Shown: positions 43,321 through 51,130, numbered from the stretch's first letter. The stretch is DNA of 64,000 nt from Candidatus Woesearchaeota archaeon (GCA_018303405.1 JAGVYD010000009.1:1-64000); one strand, 5' to 3'. Numbers and translations: made by a program. The notes: generated from the sequence alone by a model not told the origin.

Positions 43321-43341
43321 CGGATTTTTGTTAAAAATCCG
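43321..43341 (+). repeat. Perfect hairpin abutting the tRNA-Cys 5' end
   Basis: CGGATTTTT-GTT-AAAAATCCG is a perfect 9-bp hairpin whose last base is the first base of the tRNA. It lies in the pre-tRNA leader, downstream of a TATA-like TTTTATAAAC at about 43230. Confidence 0.45.
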
Positions 43342-43432
43342 CGGGCATGGCCAAGCGGTAAGGCGACCGCCTGCAGTTACCAGAATTGCAGGAGAAAGCG
43401 GTTATTCGGGGGTTCGAATCCCTCTGCCCGCT
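43341..43432 (+). tRNA. tRNA-Cys (GCA) with 20-nt intron; integration target
   Basis: Acceptor GCGGGCA/TGCCCGC (43341-43347 with 43425-43431) and discriminator U at 43432, which is the expected identity base for cysteine. D arm GCC/GGC, anticodon stem ACCGC/GCGGT, T arm GGGGG-TTCGAAT-CCCTC. Anticodon GCA at 43373-43375. Twenty extra bases (43377-43396) follow base 37; CCTGCA pairs with TGCAGG across the loop, giving the splice helix. Mature length 72 nt. Copies of its 3' end recur at 45009 and, shorter, at 46164. Confidence 0.93.
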
Positions 43433-43437
43433 CTTTT
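43416..43437 (+). repeat. Attachment-like repeat, copy 1 (tRNA-Cys 3' end)
   Basis: The 22 bases covering the end of the T arm, the acceptor 3' strand and CTCTTTT downstream recur exactly at 45009-45030. This is the site pattern left by tyrosine-recombinase integration into a tRNA gene. Confidence 0.6.
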
Positions 43438-43739
43438 AATTCTAATTTTATAGACGAGAATTTCGAAAAGTCAGATATTTAGGCAAATATTTATTAATAG
43501 CTACATTTTTCAAGTTTGTATGAAAAACATAGAATGTATTAAATTAAATATCCTCTTTTCTACAGTTACAACTACAACATTCTAAACCATTGTTCCCTGC
43601 CACTCAAGGGCCTTTCTTCGCTTTTTGCTTGGTCTTGTAAACCTCTAAGGCAAAAACCTGAGAAAAGCTTCTGGCAGAAACCTGTTTTATGGACGAAATT
43701 TAACTTACATAATGCAAATTAGATGGAGGACTGATTAAC
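43433..43739. other. Gene-free stretch at the start of the integrated island
   Basis: 307 bp of low G+C with no supported gene. It holds AT-rich runs and a GGAGG ribosome site at 43721-43725 for the next gene. Nothing else recognisable. Confidence 0.4.
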
Positions 43740-44132
43740 ATGAATGATTTTGATATGAAAGTATACGATGCAATGGGAAAGTATATTGGTAGAAAGTTTG
43801 AGGAATCAAGACTCGCACTGAGAGAGGTAGCTGTGTATGCTGATGGCTTACGCAAGCCAAACCTTTGGAATCCCGGAGCAGACAGCTTTGAGAGTCTGCT
43901 TGATTGCTTTTCGAATGAAGGGCAACATGGGATTGATGTATGGGCTGACAATGGTCATTGTTACTATGACTATTGGTTGGGTCCTAGAATAATTAAACTT
44001 GCAAAGTTGGCAGAAGTTCATGGAGAGAACAGCACACCTGCTGAAGCCATTGTAGATTACTATAAAGGCAAAAAAATGCTGGTGTCCATACAGAAAGTTA
44101 ATCATAATTGGGCTATAGTTCCCGAAATCTGA
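43740..44132 (+). CDS. Hypothetical island protein
   Basis: 130 residues, soluble, with aromatic-rich middle (HCYYDYWLGPR). GGAGG lies 14 nt upstream of ATG 43740. After the TGA at 44130 the same frame continues for 19 sense codons (ALAVGAISLDEAKKTIES) before TAG, so the gene may once have been longer. Lies inside the tRNA-Cys-flanked island with toxin-antitoxin genes. No family recognised. Confidence 0.6.
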   Translation: MNDFDMKVYDAMGKYIGRKFEESRLALREVAVYADGLRKPNLWNPGADSFESLLDCFSNEGQHGIDVWADNGHCYYDYWLGPRIIKLAKLAEVHGENSTPAEAIVDYYKGKKMLVSIQKVNHNWAIVPEI

Positions 44133-44334
44133 CTGGCTTTAGCAGTTGGTGCCATTAGTCTTGACGAAGCAAAAAAGACAATAGAATCAGCTTAGAAGCT
44201 TATTAACTAACAAATTATTTTTTTTATTTTTTTAACTTTTTTGATGTTGCCAAACCTTTTATACTCACTTAACTGCATTCAAAACCGAAAACTATATAAA
44301 TAAGTTAAACTTAGTCTAACTAAGGTGATATTAT

Positions 44335-44568
44335 ATGGTAAATGCGCTGGTCAACTTGGACGAGAATACCAATAGGGTTCTGAATATTGTAAAAGCACAG
44401 CACGGATTGAAAGACAAAAGTGAGGCAATTAGTTTTGTTGTTGAAAAGTATATTGAAGAGCAAGGTGAACCTGAACTCAGGCCTGAATTCATTGCAAAAA
44501 TGAAACAAATAGAAAAGCAGAAAAGTATCAGGGTCAATGACTTTGCAACGAGATATGGGTTGAAATAG
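44335..44568 (+). CDS. Antitoxin, DUF2683/RHH-like
   Basis: 77 residues. The N-terminal strand and helices (ALVNLDENTNRVLNIVKA, then DKSEAISFVVEKYIEE) resemble a ribbon-helix-helix DNA-binding domain, followed by a charged toxin-wrapping tail. AAGGTGAT precedes the ATG and a TATA-like ACTATATAAATAAG lies about 45 nt upstream. Its stop abuts the RelE/ParE-like gene with no gap. Such antitoxins usually repress their own operon. Confidence 0.78.
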   Translation: MVNALVNLDENTNRVLNIVKAQHGLKDKSEAISFVVEKYIEEQGEPELRPEFIAKMKQIEKQKSIRVNDFATRYGLK

Positions 44569-44850
44569 ATGTATAATCTTGATATCAAACCAGAAGCAGA
44601 CAAGATATTTAGCAAGCTTTCAAAGAAAAACAAGAAGCAGCTGGCAATAATTTATAAGAAAATTGAGGAAATAAGGAACAACCCTGAACACGATTACAAA
44701 TTCTTGAGAACCCCCTTACAATCGTTCAAAAGAGTCCATATTGACAAACATTTTGTTCTGATTTTCAAAATAGACCATGAAAATGAAATTGTTGACATAT
44801 ACTACTTTGACCACCATGATAAAGTCTACGAATGGCAACCTAAGGAATAA
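44569..44850 (+). CDS. RelE/ParE-family toxin
   Basis: 93 residues with the family pattern: N-terminal strand (YNLDIKPEADKIF), two helices rich in lysine (SKKNKKQLAIIYKKIEEI), FLRTPLQSFKRVHIDKHFVLIFKID and C-terminal IVDIYYFDHHDKVYEW. Family members are ribosome-dependent mRNA interferases or gyrase poisons. Follows its antitoxin directly. Confidence 0.82.
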   Translation: MYNLDIKPEADKIFSKLSKKNKKQLAIIYKKIEEIRNNPEHDYKFLRTPLQSFKRVHIDKHFVLIFKIDHENEIVDIYYFDHHDKVYEWQPKE

Positions 44851-44949
44851 GATTGAGCCTTTCTTTAGTGGTAACCTATTCCTTTATACTTAAGATATTT
44901 ACTTTAATTGTGCGTATAAATGAAGCAAAGAGCCAATCTCATTAGTTCG

Positions 44950-45032
44950 GGAGATTGAGCGAAGCGAACAACTCCCTAAGTTCCGTGCGAGCTGAGGCCA
45001 GCTCTGATGAATCCCTCTGCCCGCTCTTTTCT
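44950..45032 (+). pseudogene. Decayed partial copy of the tRNA-Cys locus
   Basis: ATTGAGCGAAGCGAA at about 44956 matches ATTGAGCAAAGCGAA at 43273 ahead of the real tRNA, and the segment ends with 22 bases identical to the tRNA-Cys 3' end (45009-45030). The tRNA body between is shortened and cannot fold. It is consistent with a recombination junction left by integration. Confidence 0.45.
45009..45030 (+). repeat. Attachment-like repeat, copy 2
   Basis: Exact 22-base copy of 43416-43437. It bounds a first module of about 1.6 kb holding the hypothetical gene and the RelBE-like pair. No integrase gene lies between the copies. Confidence 0.6.
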
Positions 45033-45465
45033 ATTTTAACTCTTTTTTCAAGGAGGCGATAATTTCTGTTGCGCACTTCTTCCAGAATGTCTTTATCTCT
45101 TCGGCTTGCTGGACAGTGACTTTGTACCCACGATAGTTTGCATCATGCCGGATTTTCTTCAAGCGAGTCAGATGGTTCAGCATGATTTTTTCTTTTATTT
45201 CAAACGCCTTAAGAATCTCTATGCTAACTTCATGGTTTCTCGGCTCATATCCATTCAACCACCACTTCGCATCTCCTAGTTGTCTTATAGACTCATAGAT
45301 TTCTCTAAAAATCAGAGTGGCAGAGTCTTCGTTTAGGCCAACAGAATTGGCAACAGTAGCGTTTGTTTCCGCAGATTTTATCATGGATGTAACCTGCTGG
45401 AGGTCTCTTTGCCTCAACCTGAGCTGGTCTGTCTTTAGGTAATATTCTATATTTTCCTTCTTCAT
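45031..45465 (-). CDS. HEPN-domain toxin
   Basis: 144 residues, all helical, with the Rx4-6H motif RLKKIRH followed by DANYRG at about residues 103-113, typical of HEPN ribonuclease toxins paired with minimal nucleotidyltransferases. Its start overlaps the end of the upstream MNT gene by 4 bp (ATGA), so the two are coupled. Confidence 0.85.
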   Translation of the reverse strand: MKKENIEYYLKTDQLRLRQRDLQQVTSMIKSAETNATVANSVGLNEDSATLIFREIYESIRQLGDAKWWLNGYEPRNHEVSIEILKAFEIKEKIMLNHLTRLKKIRHDANYRGYKVTVQQAEEIKTFWKKCATEIIASLKKELK

Positions 45466-46043
45466 GGCCTAACCTCCAGGAAACCAGATAGTAAAATACC
45501 ATTTGCAATGTTATTGAATACATTAATATCAATTTTCTTGCGGTTGAATTTATGTATCTGTATTTTTCTTTCAATCTGCTTCTCAAGCTGTGTTTCTTCC
45601 TTAAATATAAATGTTTGATAGTCAATATCTTCGTCTGTTTCTATGGCTATGTCGATATCAGAACCAGAAATATCTTCCCCTTTCCTAAAACTGCCGAACA
45701 GGACAATCGCTTTTGGATTGTTGAAATCGGTGATAAGTTGCTCCACAAGACCGCTTTGGTATACAAGATTGAGATTGTATATGATTTTATTTTTGATGTA
45801 TAGCGGGTTGTCCATCTTGGCCCTTATCCGCCATATTTTAGAAAGTTTAGTAATGTCTATAAGACCAAGTTTATTAAAATCATTCAGGACTTTGCCAATA
45901 TGTGCTTTAGCTACTCCAGCTACCTTGGCTAGGTCAGATAGGCTAAATTCCCTGTCGGGATACTTAAACAATACCTCTACTACTTTCTGTCTTGCGGTTT
46001 CATAATATAACTTAAGTAACATATTTGGAACAATAGGTTTCAT
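45462..46043 (-). CDS. Winged-HTH plus minimal nucleotidyltransferase antitoxin (MNT)
   Basis: 193 residues. A winged helix domain at about 28-75 (SLSDLAKVAGVAKAHIGKVL) precedes the nucleotidyltransferase motif GSFRKG-x4-GSDIDIAI (about 117-134) with the catalytic aspartates. MNT antitoxins neutralise HEPN partners by AMPylation. A perfect palindrome overlaps the promoter just ahead of ATG 46043, fitting autorepression by the wHTH part. Confidence 0.86.
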   Translation of the reverse strand: MKPIVPNMLLKLYYETARQKVVEVLFKYPDREFSLSDLAKVAGVAKAHIGKVLNDFNKLGLIDITKLSKIWRIRAKMDNPLYIKNKIIYNLNLVYQSGLVEQLITDFNNPKAIVLFGSFRKGEDISGSDIDIAIETDEDIDYQTFIFKEETQLEKQIERKIQIHKFNRKKIDINVFNNIANGILLSGFLEVRP

Positions 46044-46045
46044 TT

Positions 46046-46061
46046 TGTAACATATGTTACA
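46046..46061. promoter_or_regulatory. 16-bp palindromic operator of the MNT/HEPN operon
   Basis: TGTAACATATGTTACA is a perfect palindrome lying between the minus-strand TATA box (AATTTATATAG, about 46071-46081) and the start codon at 46043, over the predicted transcript start. Confidence 0.6.
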
Positions 46062-46163
46062 TATTAGAACTATATAAATTTATGCATTTTTAGAGCCCGT
46101 AAAATTTGAAATAAAGAACAATTTACCCGATTCTCCAAAAGTTTAAAGCCCTTATCGTAAACG

Positions 46164-46176
46164 CTCTGCCCGCTCT
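46164..46176 (+). repeat. Attachment-like repeat, copy 3 (partial)
   Basis: CTCTGCCCGCTCT repeats the tRNA-Cys 3' end, and the following CTTAATT resembles the TTTAATT after the real tRNA. It bounds a second module of about 1.15 kb with the MNT/HEPN pair. Confidence 0.5.
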
Positions 46177-46186
46177 CTTAATTTTC

Positions 46187-46696
46187 TTAGATGATCATAT
46201 TGTAAACAAATCTCGCGACCGGGTCCACATCCGGGCCGCGCACAATGGCACCGCCAAGCGCGCCTGTTATTGTTATCAGCGCCAGCCCGGCCAGGCCAAC
46301 AAGAACAGCAAACCATGAGCCAAGCAGGAAAGAGTTTATTGCAGCAATTCTGCGAAACAGCGGGTTTTGCCTCCACTTTTCTGCGAAACTTGTTCTATCC
46401 AGAATTGCGACAAGGTATAGCAAGGACACCACCATAAAGAAAATAGTTGTCATGTATGCAAAATTCTGGTGGGTTTCAACAAGCTTGTGAAAGGCTCCCC
46501 GCTCAAACTCATCTTCAATCATTTTGCCGGTTATTACGCTTGGAAAAGCTGAAAGCGTTCCAATAAACAGCATGGAAGCCTTGACACCGAACCACCAGCC
46601 AGCCGAATTCAGCTTTTTACTGTGAACTATCTCAGAGATGGAGTACAGAGTAAACAATGCAACAGGAAAATGCACAAAAATAGGATGGATGTTCAT
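46187..46696 (-). CDS. DUF2231-like membrane protein
   Basis: 169 residues. The start MNIHPIFVHFPVALF and the later FHKLVETHQNFAY in sense are the histidine signatures of DUF2231-type membrane proteins. Four hydrophobic helices are visible. Proposed in other organisms to be haem- or metal-linked, but function is not established. First ordinary gene after the tRNA-Cys island. Confidence 0.75.
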   Translation of the reverse strand: MNIHPIFVHFPVALFTLYSISEIVHSKKLNSAGWWFGVKASMLFIGTLSAFPSVITGKMIEDEFERGAFHKLVETHQNFAYMTTIFFMVVSLLYLVAILDRTSFAEKWRQNPLFRRIAAINSFLLGSWFAVLVGLAGLALITITGALGGAIVRGPDVDPVARFVYNMII

Positions 46697-46771
46697 GCCA
46701 GTCTGGATTATTGCCTTGATTATAAATTTTGTCCTTAAAAAAATATAGGTTTTACTACTCTAAAATCGATA

Positions 46772-46794
46772 ATTATTTATAGTCGATAAATAAT
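46772..46794. promoter_or_regulatory. Palindrome over the intergenic promoter
   Basis: ATTATTTAT-AGTCG-ATAAATAAT is a perfect 9-bp inverted repeat in the gap between the divergent genes 46187-46696 and 46828-47046 and doubles as box A in either direction. Candidate operator. Confidence 0.35.
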
Positions 46795-46827
46795 AAAATA
46801 AGCACTTACGCCCGGGAGGTGGGATGA

Positions 46828-47046
46828 ATGGGAGAGATATACTGTCACGGTGGCTATTGCAACAAGTGCCGAGGGATGATGTGGATTGTTGGCGGCATCC
46901 TGATTCTGGCGAATGTGTACTGGCTTAAATGGGACTGGTGGGTCTTCATTGCAGCATTGATAATCCTCAAGGGATTGTCCAAGACTGTCATGCCCATGTG
47001 CTCCTGCTGCAGGGACCAGATGAAAAAGGCCGGCAGGAAAAAATAA
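46828..47046 (+). CDS. Small membrane protein with paired cysteines
   Basis: 72 residues with a strong GGGAGGTGGG ribosome site. CHGGYCNKC near the N-terminus and CSCC near the C-terminus flank two hydrophobic helices, so the cysteine groups may face the same side and bind a metal. Family not recognised. Confidence 0.65.
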   Translation: MGEIYCHGGYCNKCRGMMWIVGGILILANVYWLKWDWWVFIAALIILKGLSKTVMPMCSCCRDQMKKAGRKK

Positions 47047-47108
47047 GCGATAAACCGCAGATGTTTGGATTACCAAGGTTTTTATAACCTTGAATTTTCT
47101 TTTTAGTT

Positions 47109-47837
47109 ATGCCTTCGAGAATATTAATTGCGGACAAAGGGCGGAAATTCTTTGTTAAAGACATATCAAAAGACTATCACTGCCAGTTCGGGTTCGTGTC
47201 AGCAAAAGACCTGAAAAGGAAGTCCGGGAAGGTATCTACAAACACAGGGAAGGAGCTTCATATTTTTGAGCCGTCATTCATTGATGTGTACAGGAAAATC
47301 AGGAGGGATGCGCAGATTGTCGCCCAGAAGGACATTGGCCTTATAATTGCAGAAACAGGCCTGAATTCCAAAAGCATTGCTGTTGATGCAGGGGCAGGCA
47401 GCGGGGCAATGTGCTGCTTCCTTGCCAACATTGCAAAAAAAGTCACTGCATATGAAATCCGGGAGGATTTTTTCCAGGTTGTCAGGAAAAACATTGAATT
47501 CCTAGGGTTAAAAAATATAACTTTGAAGAATGGTGACATATACAAGGGCATTGATGAGAAAAATGTGGATTTGGTTACCCTGGACCTGCCTGAGCCGTGG
47601 AAGGTTATAGACCATGCGTCAAAGGCCCTGAAGAACGGGGGCTTCCTTGTGTCGTATTCGCCGTCAGTGCCGCAGATGGCTGACTTCGTCAATGCACTGC
47701 ACGCCAGGGATGATTTTGTGCACGTCAAGACAATAGAAATAATTGAACGAAGCTGGGAAGTGGCTGAAAGGAAGGTCAGGCCGATGTCCAGGATGATAGG
47801 CCATACCGGATATTTGAGCTTTGCCAGAAGGGTTTAG
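47109..47837 (+). CDS. trmI: tRNA (adenine-57/58-N1)-methyltransferase TrmI
   Basis: 242 residues. An N-terminal beta domain, then Rossmann methyltransferase motifs: IIAETGLNSKSIAVDAGAGSGAM in sense (SAM motif I, about 80-102), VTAYEIREDF (motif II), DLVTLDLPEPW (motif IV, the TrmI/Trm61 signature DLPEPW). Methylates A57/A58 in the T loop of tRNAs. A TATA-like TTTTTATAACC lies about 25 nt upstream. Confidence 0.93.
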   Translation: MPSRILIADKGRKFFVKDISKDYHCQFGFVSAKDLKRKSGKVSTNTGKELHIFEPSFIDVYRKIRRDAQIVAQKDIGLIIAETGLNSKSIAVDAGAGSGAMCCFLANIAKKVTAYEIREDFFQVVRKNIEFLGLKNITLKNGDIYKGIDEKNVDLVTLDLPEPWKVIDHASKALKNGGFLVSYSPSVPQMADFVNALHARDDFVHVKTIEIIERSWEVAERKVRPMSRMIGHTGYLSFARRV

Positions 47838-47908
47838 CGAAGATTTTTATAATGAAAAAACAATATTAGCAAATAGCCAACTTAATTTCAAAATCAGGGG
47901 TGGTCCGA

Positions 47909-48136
47909 ATGATAGCGTATGTTTTAATTGCCCTTAAGCACAGCGACGAGAAAAAAATCCAGACCCAGCTCCAGAAGCATAAGGAGGTCATGGATGTGCA
48001 CATATTGTTTGGCGAGTGGGACATAATGGCAAAGGTGAATGTCAGTTCGCCTGAAGAGCTCGGGACCTTTGTCATGGAAAAGATCAGGAGCTTAAGCGAG
48101 GTCAAGCTTACAAGCACGCTCATAGTTGCCAAATAG
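47909..48136 (+). CDS. Stand-alone Lrp/AsnC ligand-binding (RAM) domain protein
   Basis: 75 residues from ATG 47909 with GGGGTGGT upstream; GTG 47900 is an alternative. Beta-alpha-beta pattern with VHILFGEWDIMAKVNV, matching the effector-binding half of Lrp/AsnC regulators without the HTH. Such proteins form ring-like oligomers and bind amino acids. Lies just ahead of the DUF99 gene. Confidence 0.85.
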   Translation: MIAYVLIALKHSDEKKIQTQLQKHKEVMDVHILFGEWDIMAKVNVSSPEELGTFVMEKIRSLSEVKLTSTLIVAK

Positions 48137-48149
48137 CTTCTTCCTTAAA

Positions 48150-48710
48150 ATGAAAAGGGAAATACGCGTCATCGGAATCGATGATGCGCCTTTTGACAAG
48201 TTCAGGGACAAAACAGCAATGCTAGTTGGCATTGTCTACCGCGGCGGGCAATTTATGGACGGTGTTTTGTCATCCAGGGCCAGAGTGGACGGGGAAGATG
48301 CCACAGGGAAAATTGCATCAATGGTCAAAAAATGCAAATTCCGCCCGCAATTGAGGTGCATATTTCTAAAGGGCATTGCTGTTGCAGGATTCAATGTGAT
48401 TGACATCAACAGGCTCAGCAAGGCAACTGCGCTGCCAGTTATAGTAGTGATGCGCCGGGCTCCGAGGATAAAGGAGATGGCAGACGCTTTGGCCAAGATC
48501 GGGATGGAGAATAAGATTAAGCTTCTTGAAAACGCAGGCAAAATCCAAAAAATTGGCAAGCTGCATGTCCAAGTGGCCGGAACAACATTAAACAAGGCAG
48601 GGGAATTCCTGAAGCTGTCAGTTTCCCATGCACAGATACCTGAGCCGCTGAGAATTGCGCATCTTGTTGCAGGCGGGATAATTGATGGGGAAAGCAGAGG
48701 GCATGCGTGA
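48150..48710 (+). CDS. DUF99 (endonuclease V-like) protein
   Basis: 186 residues from ATG 48150. Opening REIRVIGIDDAPFDK and LVGIVYRGGQFMDGV are DUF99 signatures; the family has an RNase H-like fold related to endonuclease V and is widespread in archaea with unproven function. C-terminal PEPLRIAHLVAGGIIDGESRG is typical. Convergent with the ABCE1 gene (16 bp between stops). Confidence 0.9.
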   Translation: MKREIRVIGIDDAPFDKFRDKTAMLVGIVYRGGQFMDGVLSSRARVDGEDATGKIASMVKKCKFRPQLRCIFLKGIAVAGFNVIDINRLSKATALPVIVVMRRAPRIKEMADALAKIGMENKIKLLENAGKIQKIGKLHVQVAGTTLNKAGEFLKLSVSHAQIPEPLRIAHLVAGGIIDGESRGHA

Positions 48711-48726
48711 CTAATCAATTCTAACT

Positions 48727-50481
48727 TTATCCATAATACAGCTTGCCTTTTTCTTTCTGCTCCCTGTCAAGCTGGCTGCCGGGCTTGTTGGCCCTTGGCC
48801 TTTTGCTGATTTCATCCCTTCTGAAAGTTATGCCAATATCAGCCAGGAAAAGATTCATGCCTTTTTCCATGTCAAAGGGGCCCTTGGCAAGGCCGTGTAG
48901 GGCAGGCCTGCCCTGGAAAACCATGAGTTTTTCTGACAGGTAGTCAAGGAAAAGCAGGTCGTGGTCGACTACCAGGGCGGCAGTATCCTTTTCCTCCATG
49001 AAGCTCCTGATAACCTTTGAAACTGACAGCCTTTGCTCGACATCAAGGTAGGCTGATGGCTCGTCCAAGAGGTAAAGCTGCGCCTGCTTGGAAAGGCACA
49101 GCGCAATTGCCACCCTCTGCAATTCTCCCCCTGACAACTCGTTCAGCGGCTTAAGCAGAAGGGGCTGAATGCCCAATGGCTTTATGAGCTGGGCATCATA
49201 TTTCCTGACAGCATCGTGCAAAACAGACATCACAAGGTCATCGCTGGCCTCAAGGTATTGCGGCTTGTATGAGACAACCACCTTATCTGTGATTTCACCT
49301 GCATCGGCATCCATTACCCCTGCAAGGATTTTTACAAAGCTTGTTTTTCCAATGCCATTTTCCCCGAGGATGCCAACTGTATCTCCACGGTGCAAAGTGC
49401 CTTCTGATGCCTCCAGCGAAAACTTGTCAAGGCTTTTCCTAATCCCCTGCCATGAAGTCAGGTAGCGCTCGCGCTCGATTTTTCTCGGCGGCCTTTCAAA
49501 ATACTTTATTTTATGGTCGCGAAAACGGACATTTTCCTCCTTGAGATACCCCTCAAGATAGATGTTGATTCCTGCTTTTGTGGACTTGGGCTGGCTCACT
49601 ACACCATACACACTTTCCTGGCCGTACATTAAATGGACCAGGTCAGTCATGTAGTCCAGGATAATCAGATCATGCTCCACAAGAAGGACTGCTGTGCTTT
49701 CATTTGCCAGTTCCCTGATGAAGGAGGCAACATTCAGCCTCTGCTTCACGTCGAGATAGGAGGTCGGCTCGTCAAAAATGTACAAGTTAGCTTTCTTTAG
49801 CGATGCGGCTGCCACGGCAACACGCTGCAGCTCCCCGCCTGAAATGTCTTTCAGCCTGTGCCCAAGGATTTCAACTAGCTCCAGGCGCTTGGCTACCCTT
49901 TCGAGCTGGCCCTTTTCGTCGACTTTTTTCAGCAGGTCCCCGACTTTGCCGTTGAATTGCCTTGGTATAAGGTCAACCTGCTGCGGCTTGTAGCTTATCT
50001 TAATTTCGCCTTTCAGGATTTTCTCAAAAAATACCTGGGCTTCGGTTCCCTTAAATCTCTCCAAGAGCTCGGCCTGGCCGATTTTTTTGTTCCTGTAATC
50101 CCCGAAATTCGGCTGTATGAGGCCAGCAAGTATTTTCAGGGCTGTTGATTTTCCAATTCCATTGATTCCCAAGATTCCAACCACCTTGCCAAACATTGGA
50201 GTGGGAAGGTTGTAAAGCGCAAACTGGTTTTCGCCGTAGCGATGGATTGGGTCCTGCTCCAAAGCCTCCGGAAGATTGATTATCTTAATTGCCTCCGGCG
50301 CTGCCTTGACACATATCCCGCAGCCTATGCATGTGAGCTCATCAATCAGAAGCCTTTTATCCGGGGCAATAGTGATGCATTCAGTGCCTGCCCTGTTTAC
50401 CGGGCATAAGGACTGCACGTAAAGCTTCTTGTTCATGTCCTTTAGTTTCTCATTCTGGACAACTGCTATTCGGTTAGCCAT
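48727..50481 (-). CDS. abce1: ABCE1/RLI ribosome-recycling ATPase with degenerate Fe-S domain
   Basis: 584 residues from ATG 50481; an upstream in-frame ATG adds 17 non-conserved residues. Twin ABC ATPases carry Walker A GINGIGKST and GENGIGKTS, signature SGGELQRV twice, and FDEPTSYLD / LDEPSAYLD. The N-terminal ferredoxin-like domain normally holds eight cysteines. Here the first motif C-x4-C-x3-C-x3-CP is L13, K18, V22, C26, and the second is C51-x2-C54-x2-C57 with A61 in place of the fourth. The four missing cysteines are exactly those expected to bind one [4Fe-4S] cluster, and the four kept bind the other. ABCE1 splits ribosomes after termination; its Fe-S domain drives the movement. A single-cluster form is unusual. 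Confidence 0.95.
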   Translation of the reverse strand: MANRIAVVQNEKLKDMNKKLYVQSLCPVNRAGTECITIAPDKRLLIDELTCIGCGICVKAAPEAIKIINLPEALEQDPIHRYGENQFALYNLPTPMFGKVVGILGINGIGKSTALKILAGLIQPNFGDYRNKKIGQAELLERFKGTEAQVFFEKILKGEIKISYKPQQVDLIPRQFNGKVGDLLKKVDEKGQLERVAKRLELVEILGHRLKDISGGELQRVAVAAASLKKANLYIFDEPTSYLDVKQRLNVASFIRELANESTAVLLVEHDLIILDYMTDLVHLMYGQESVYGVVSQPKSTKAGINIYLEGYLKEENVRFRDHKIKYFERPPRKIERERYLTSWQGIRKSLDKFSLEASEGTLHRGDTVGILGENGIGKTSFVKILAGVMDADAGEITDKVVVSYKPQYLEASDDLVMSVLHDAVRKYDAQLIKPLGIQPLLLKPLNELSGGELQRVAIALCLSKQAQLYLLDEPSAYLDVEQRLSVSKVIRSFMEEKDTAALVVDHDLLFLDYLSEKLMVFQGRPALHGLAKGPFDMEKGMNLFLADIGITFRRDEISKRPRANKPGSQLDREQKEKGKLYYG

Positions 50482-50602
50482 GTAAAATTGGAAATAGCTG
50501 CTCTTAATAAATCCTATTGTGGGGCAAGGCAATCAGCCATGCAGTTGGCAAGAAAATCTGAGGAATCGCAGAAGCATGGATGATATTGATAGGGCGCGCC
50601 AA

Positions 50603-51130
50603 TTAGGATAAGCCCTTTTCCCTTTCCCCGGGATAGCTTGTAAAATAGAGGAAAATATTGGCCAGGACAAATACAAGGATTATGAACAGATTGTTGGCAT
50701 ATTTGCCGCCTATGCCAATCCCGACCAAAAAGCCGATGAGCAGCAGTGCATGCGTATCTGAGTTGGGCCTTCCTGAGCGGAAAAGATAGAATGCAAAGAC
50801 AATGCCCACAATGACTATCAAGTAAACCATGAAAGCGCTCTGGAACAGGACCTGTGAGATAAAAAAGCCTATCACCACGAAGAACATTGTAAGGATGCCA
50901 AACCAGTCTCCGGTAAATGCGGTCCTGCTGAATATTTTGTACAGGATTGTCCTGCCAATTTCACCCATGAGCTCCCATTTGGCCAGGTAATAATTCAGCA
51001 CAAAAATCAAGAGTAAGGCAACCAGGAGATACGGGCCGATTGTAAGGCCAGTTGAGCTTTTCAGGAATTTGTAAAATAGCAAAATAAAGAAAAGCTCCAC
51101 CACTACAATAAGAAATTTTCTGAGCCTCAT
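50603..51130 (-). CDS. Multi-helix membrane protein
   Basis: 175 residues from ATG 51130; ATG 51148 is excluded because the minus-strand TATA box (AAATATAAATA) puts the transcript start at about 51130. Five to six hydrophobic helices and a short basic tail. No recognised family; not clearly linked to either neighbour. Confidence 0.7.
   Translation of the reverse strand: MRLRKFLIVVVELFFILLFYKFLKSSTGLTIGPYLLVALLLIFVLNYYLAKWELMGEIGRTILYKIFSRTAFTGDWFGILTMFFVVIGFFISQVLFQSAFMVYLIVIVGIVFAFYLFRSGRPNSDTHALLLIGFLVGIGIGGKYANNLFIILVFVLANIFLYFTSYPGEREKGLS

Noticed and set aside
43273-43482. 69-codon ORF over tRNA-Cys
   Set aside because: It translates the tRNA gene itself.
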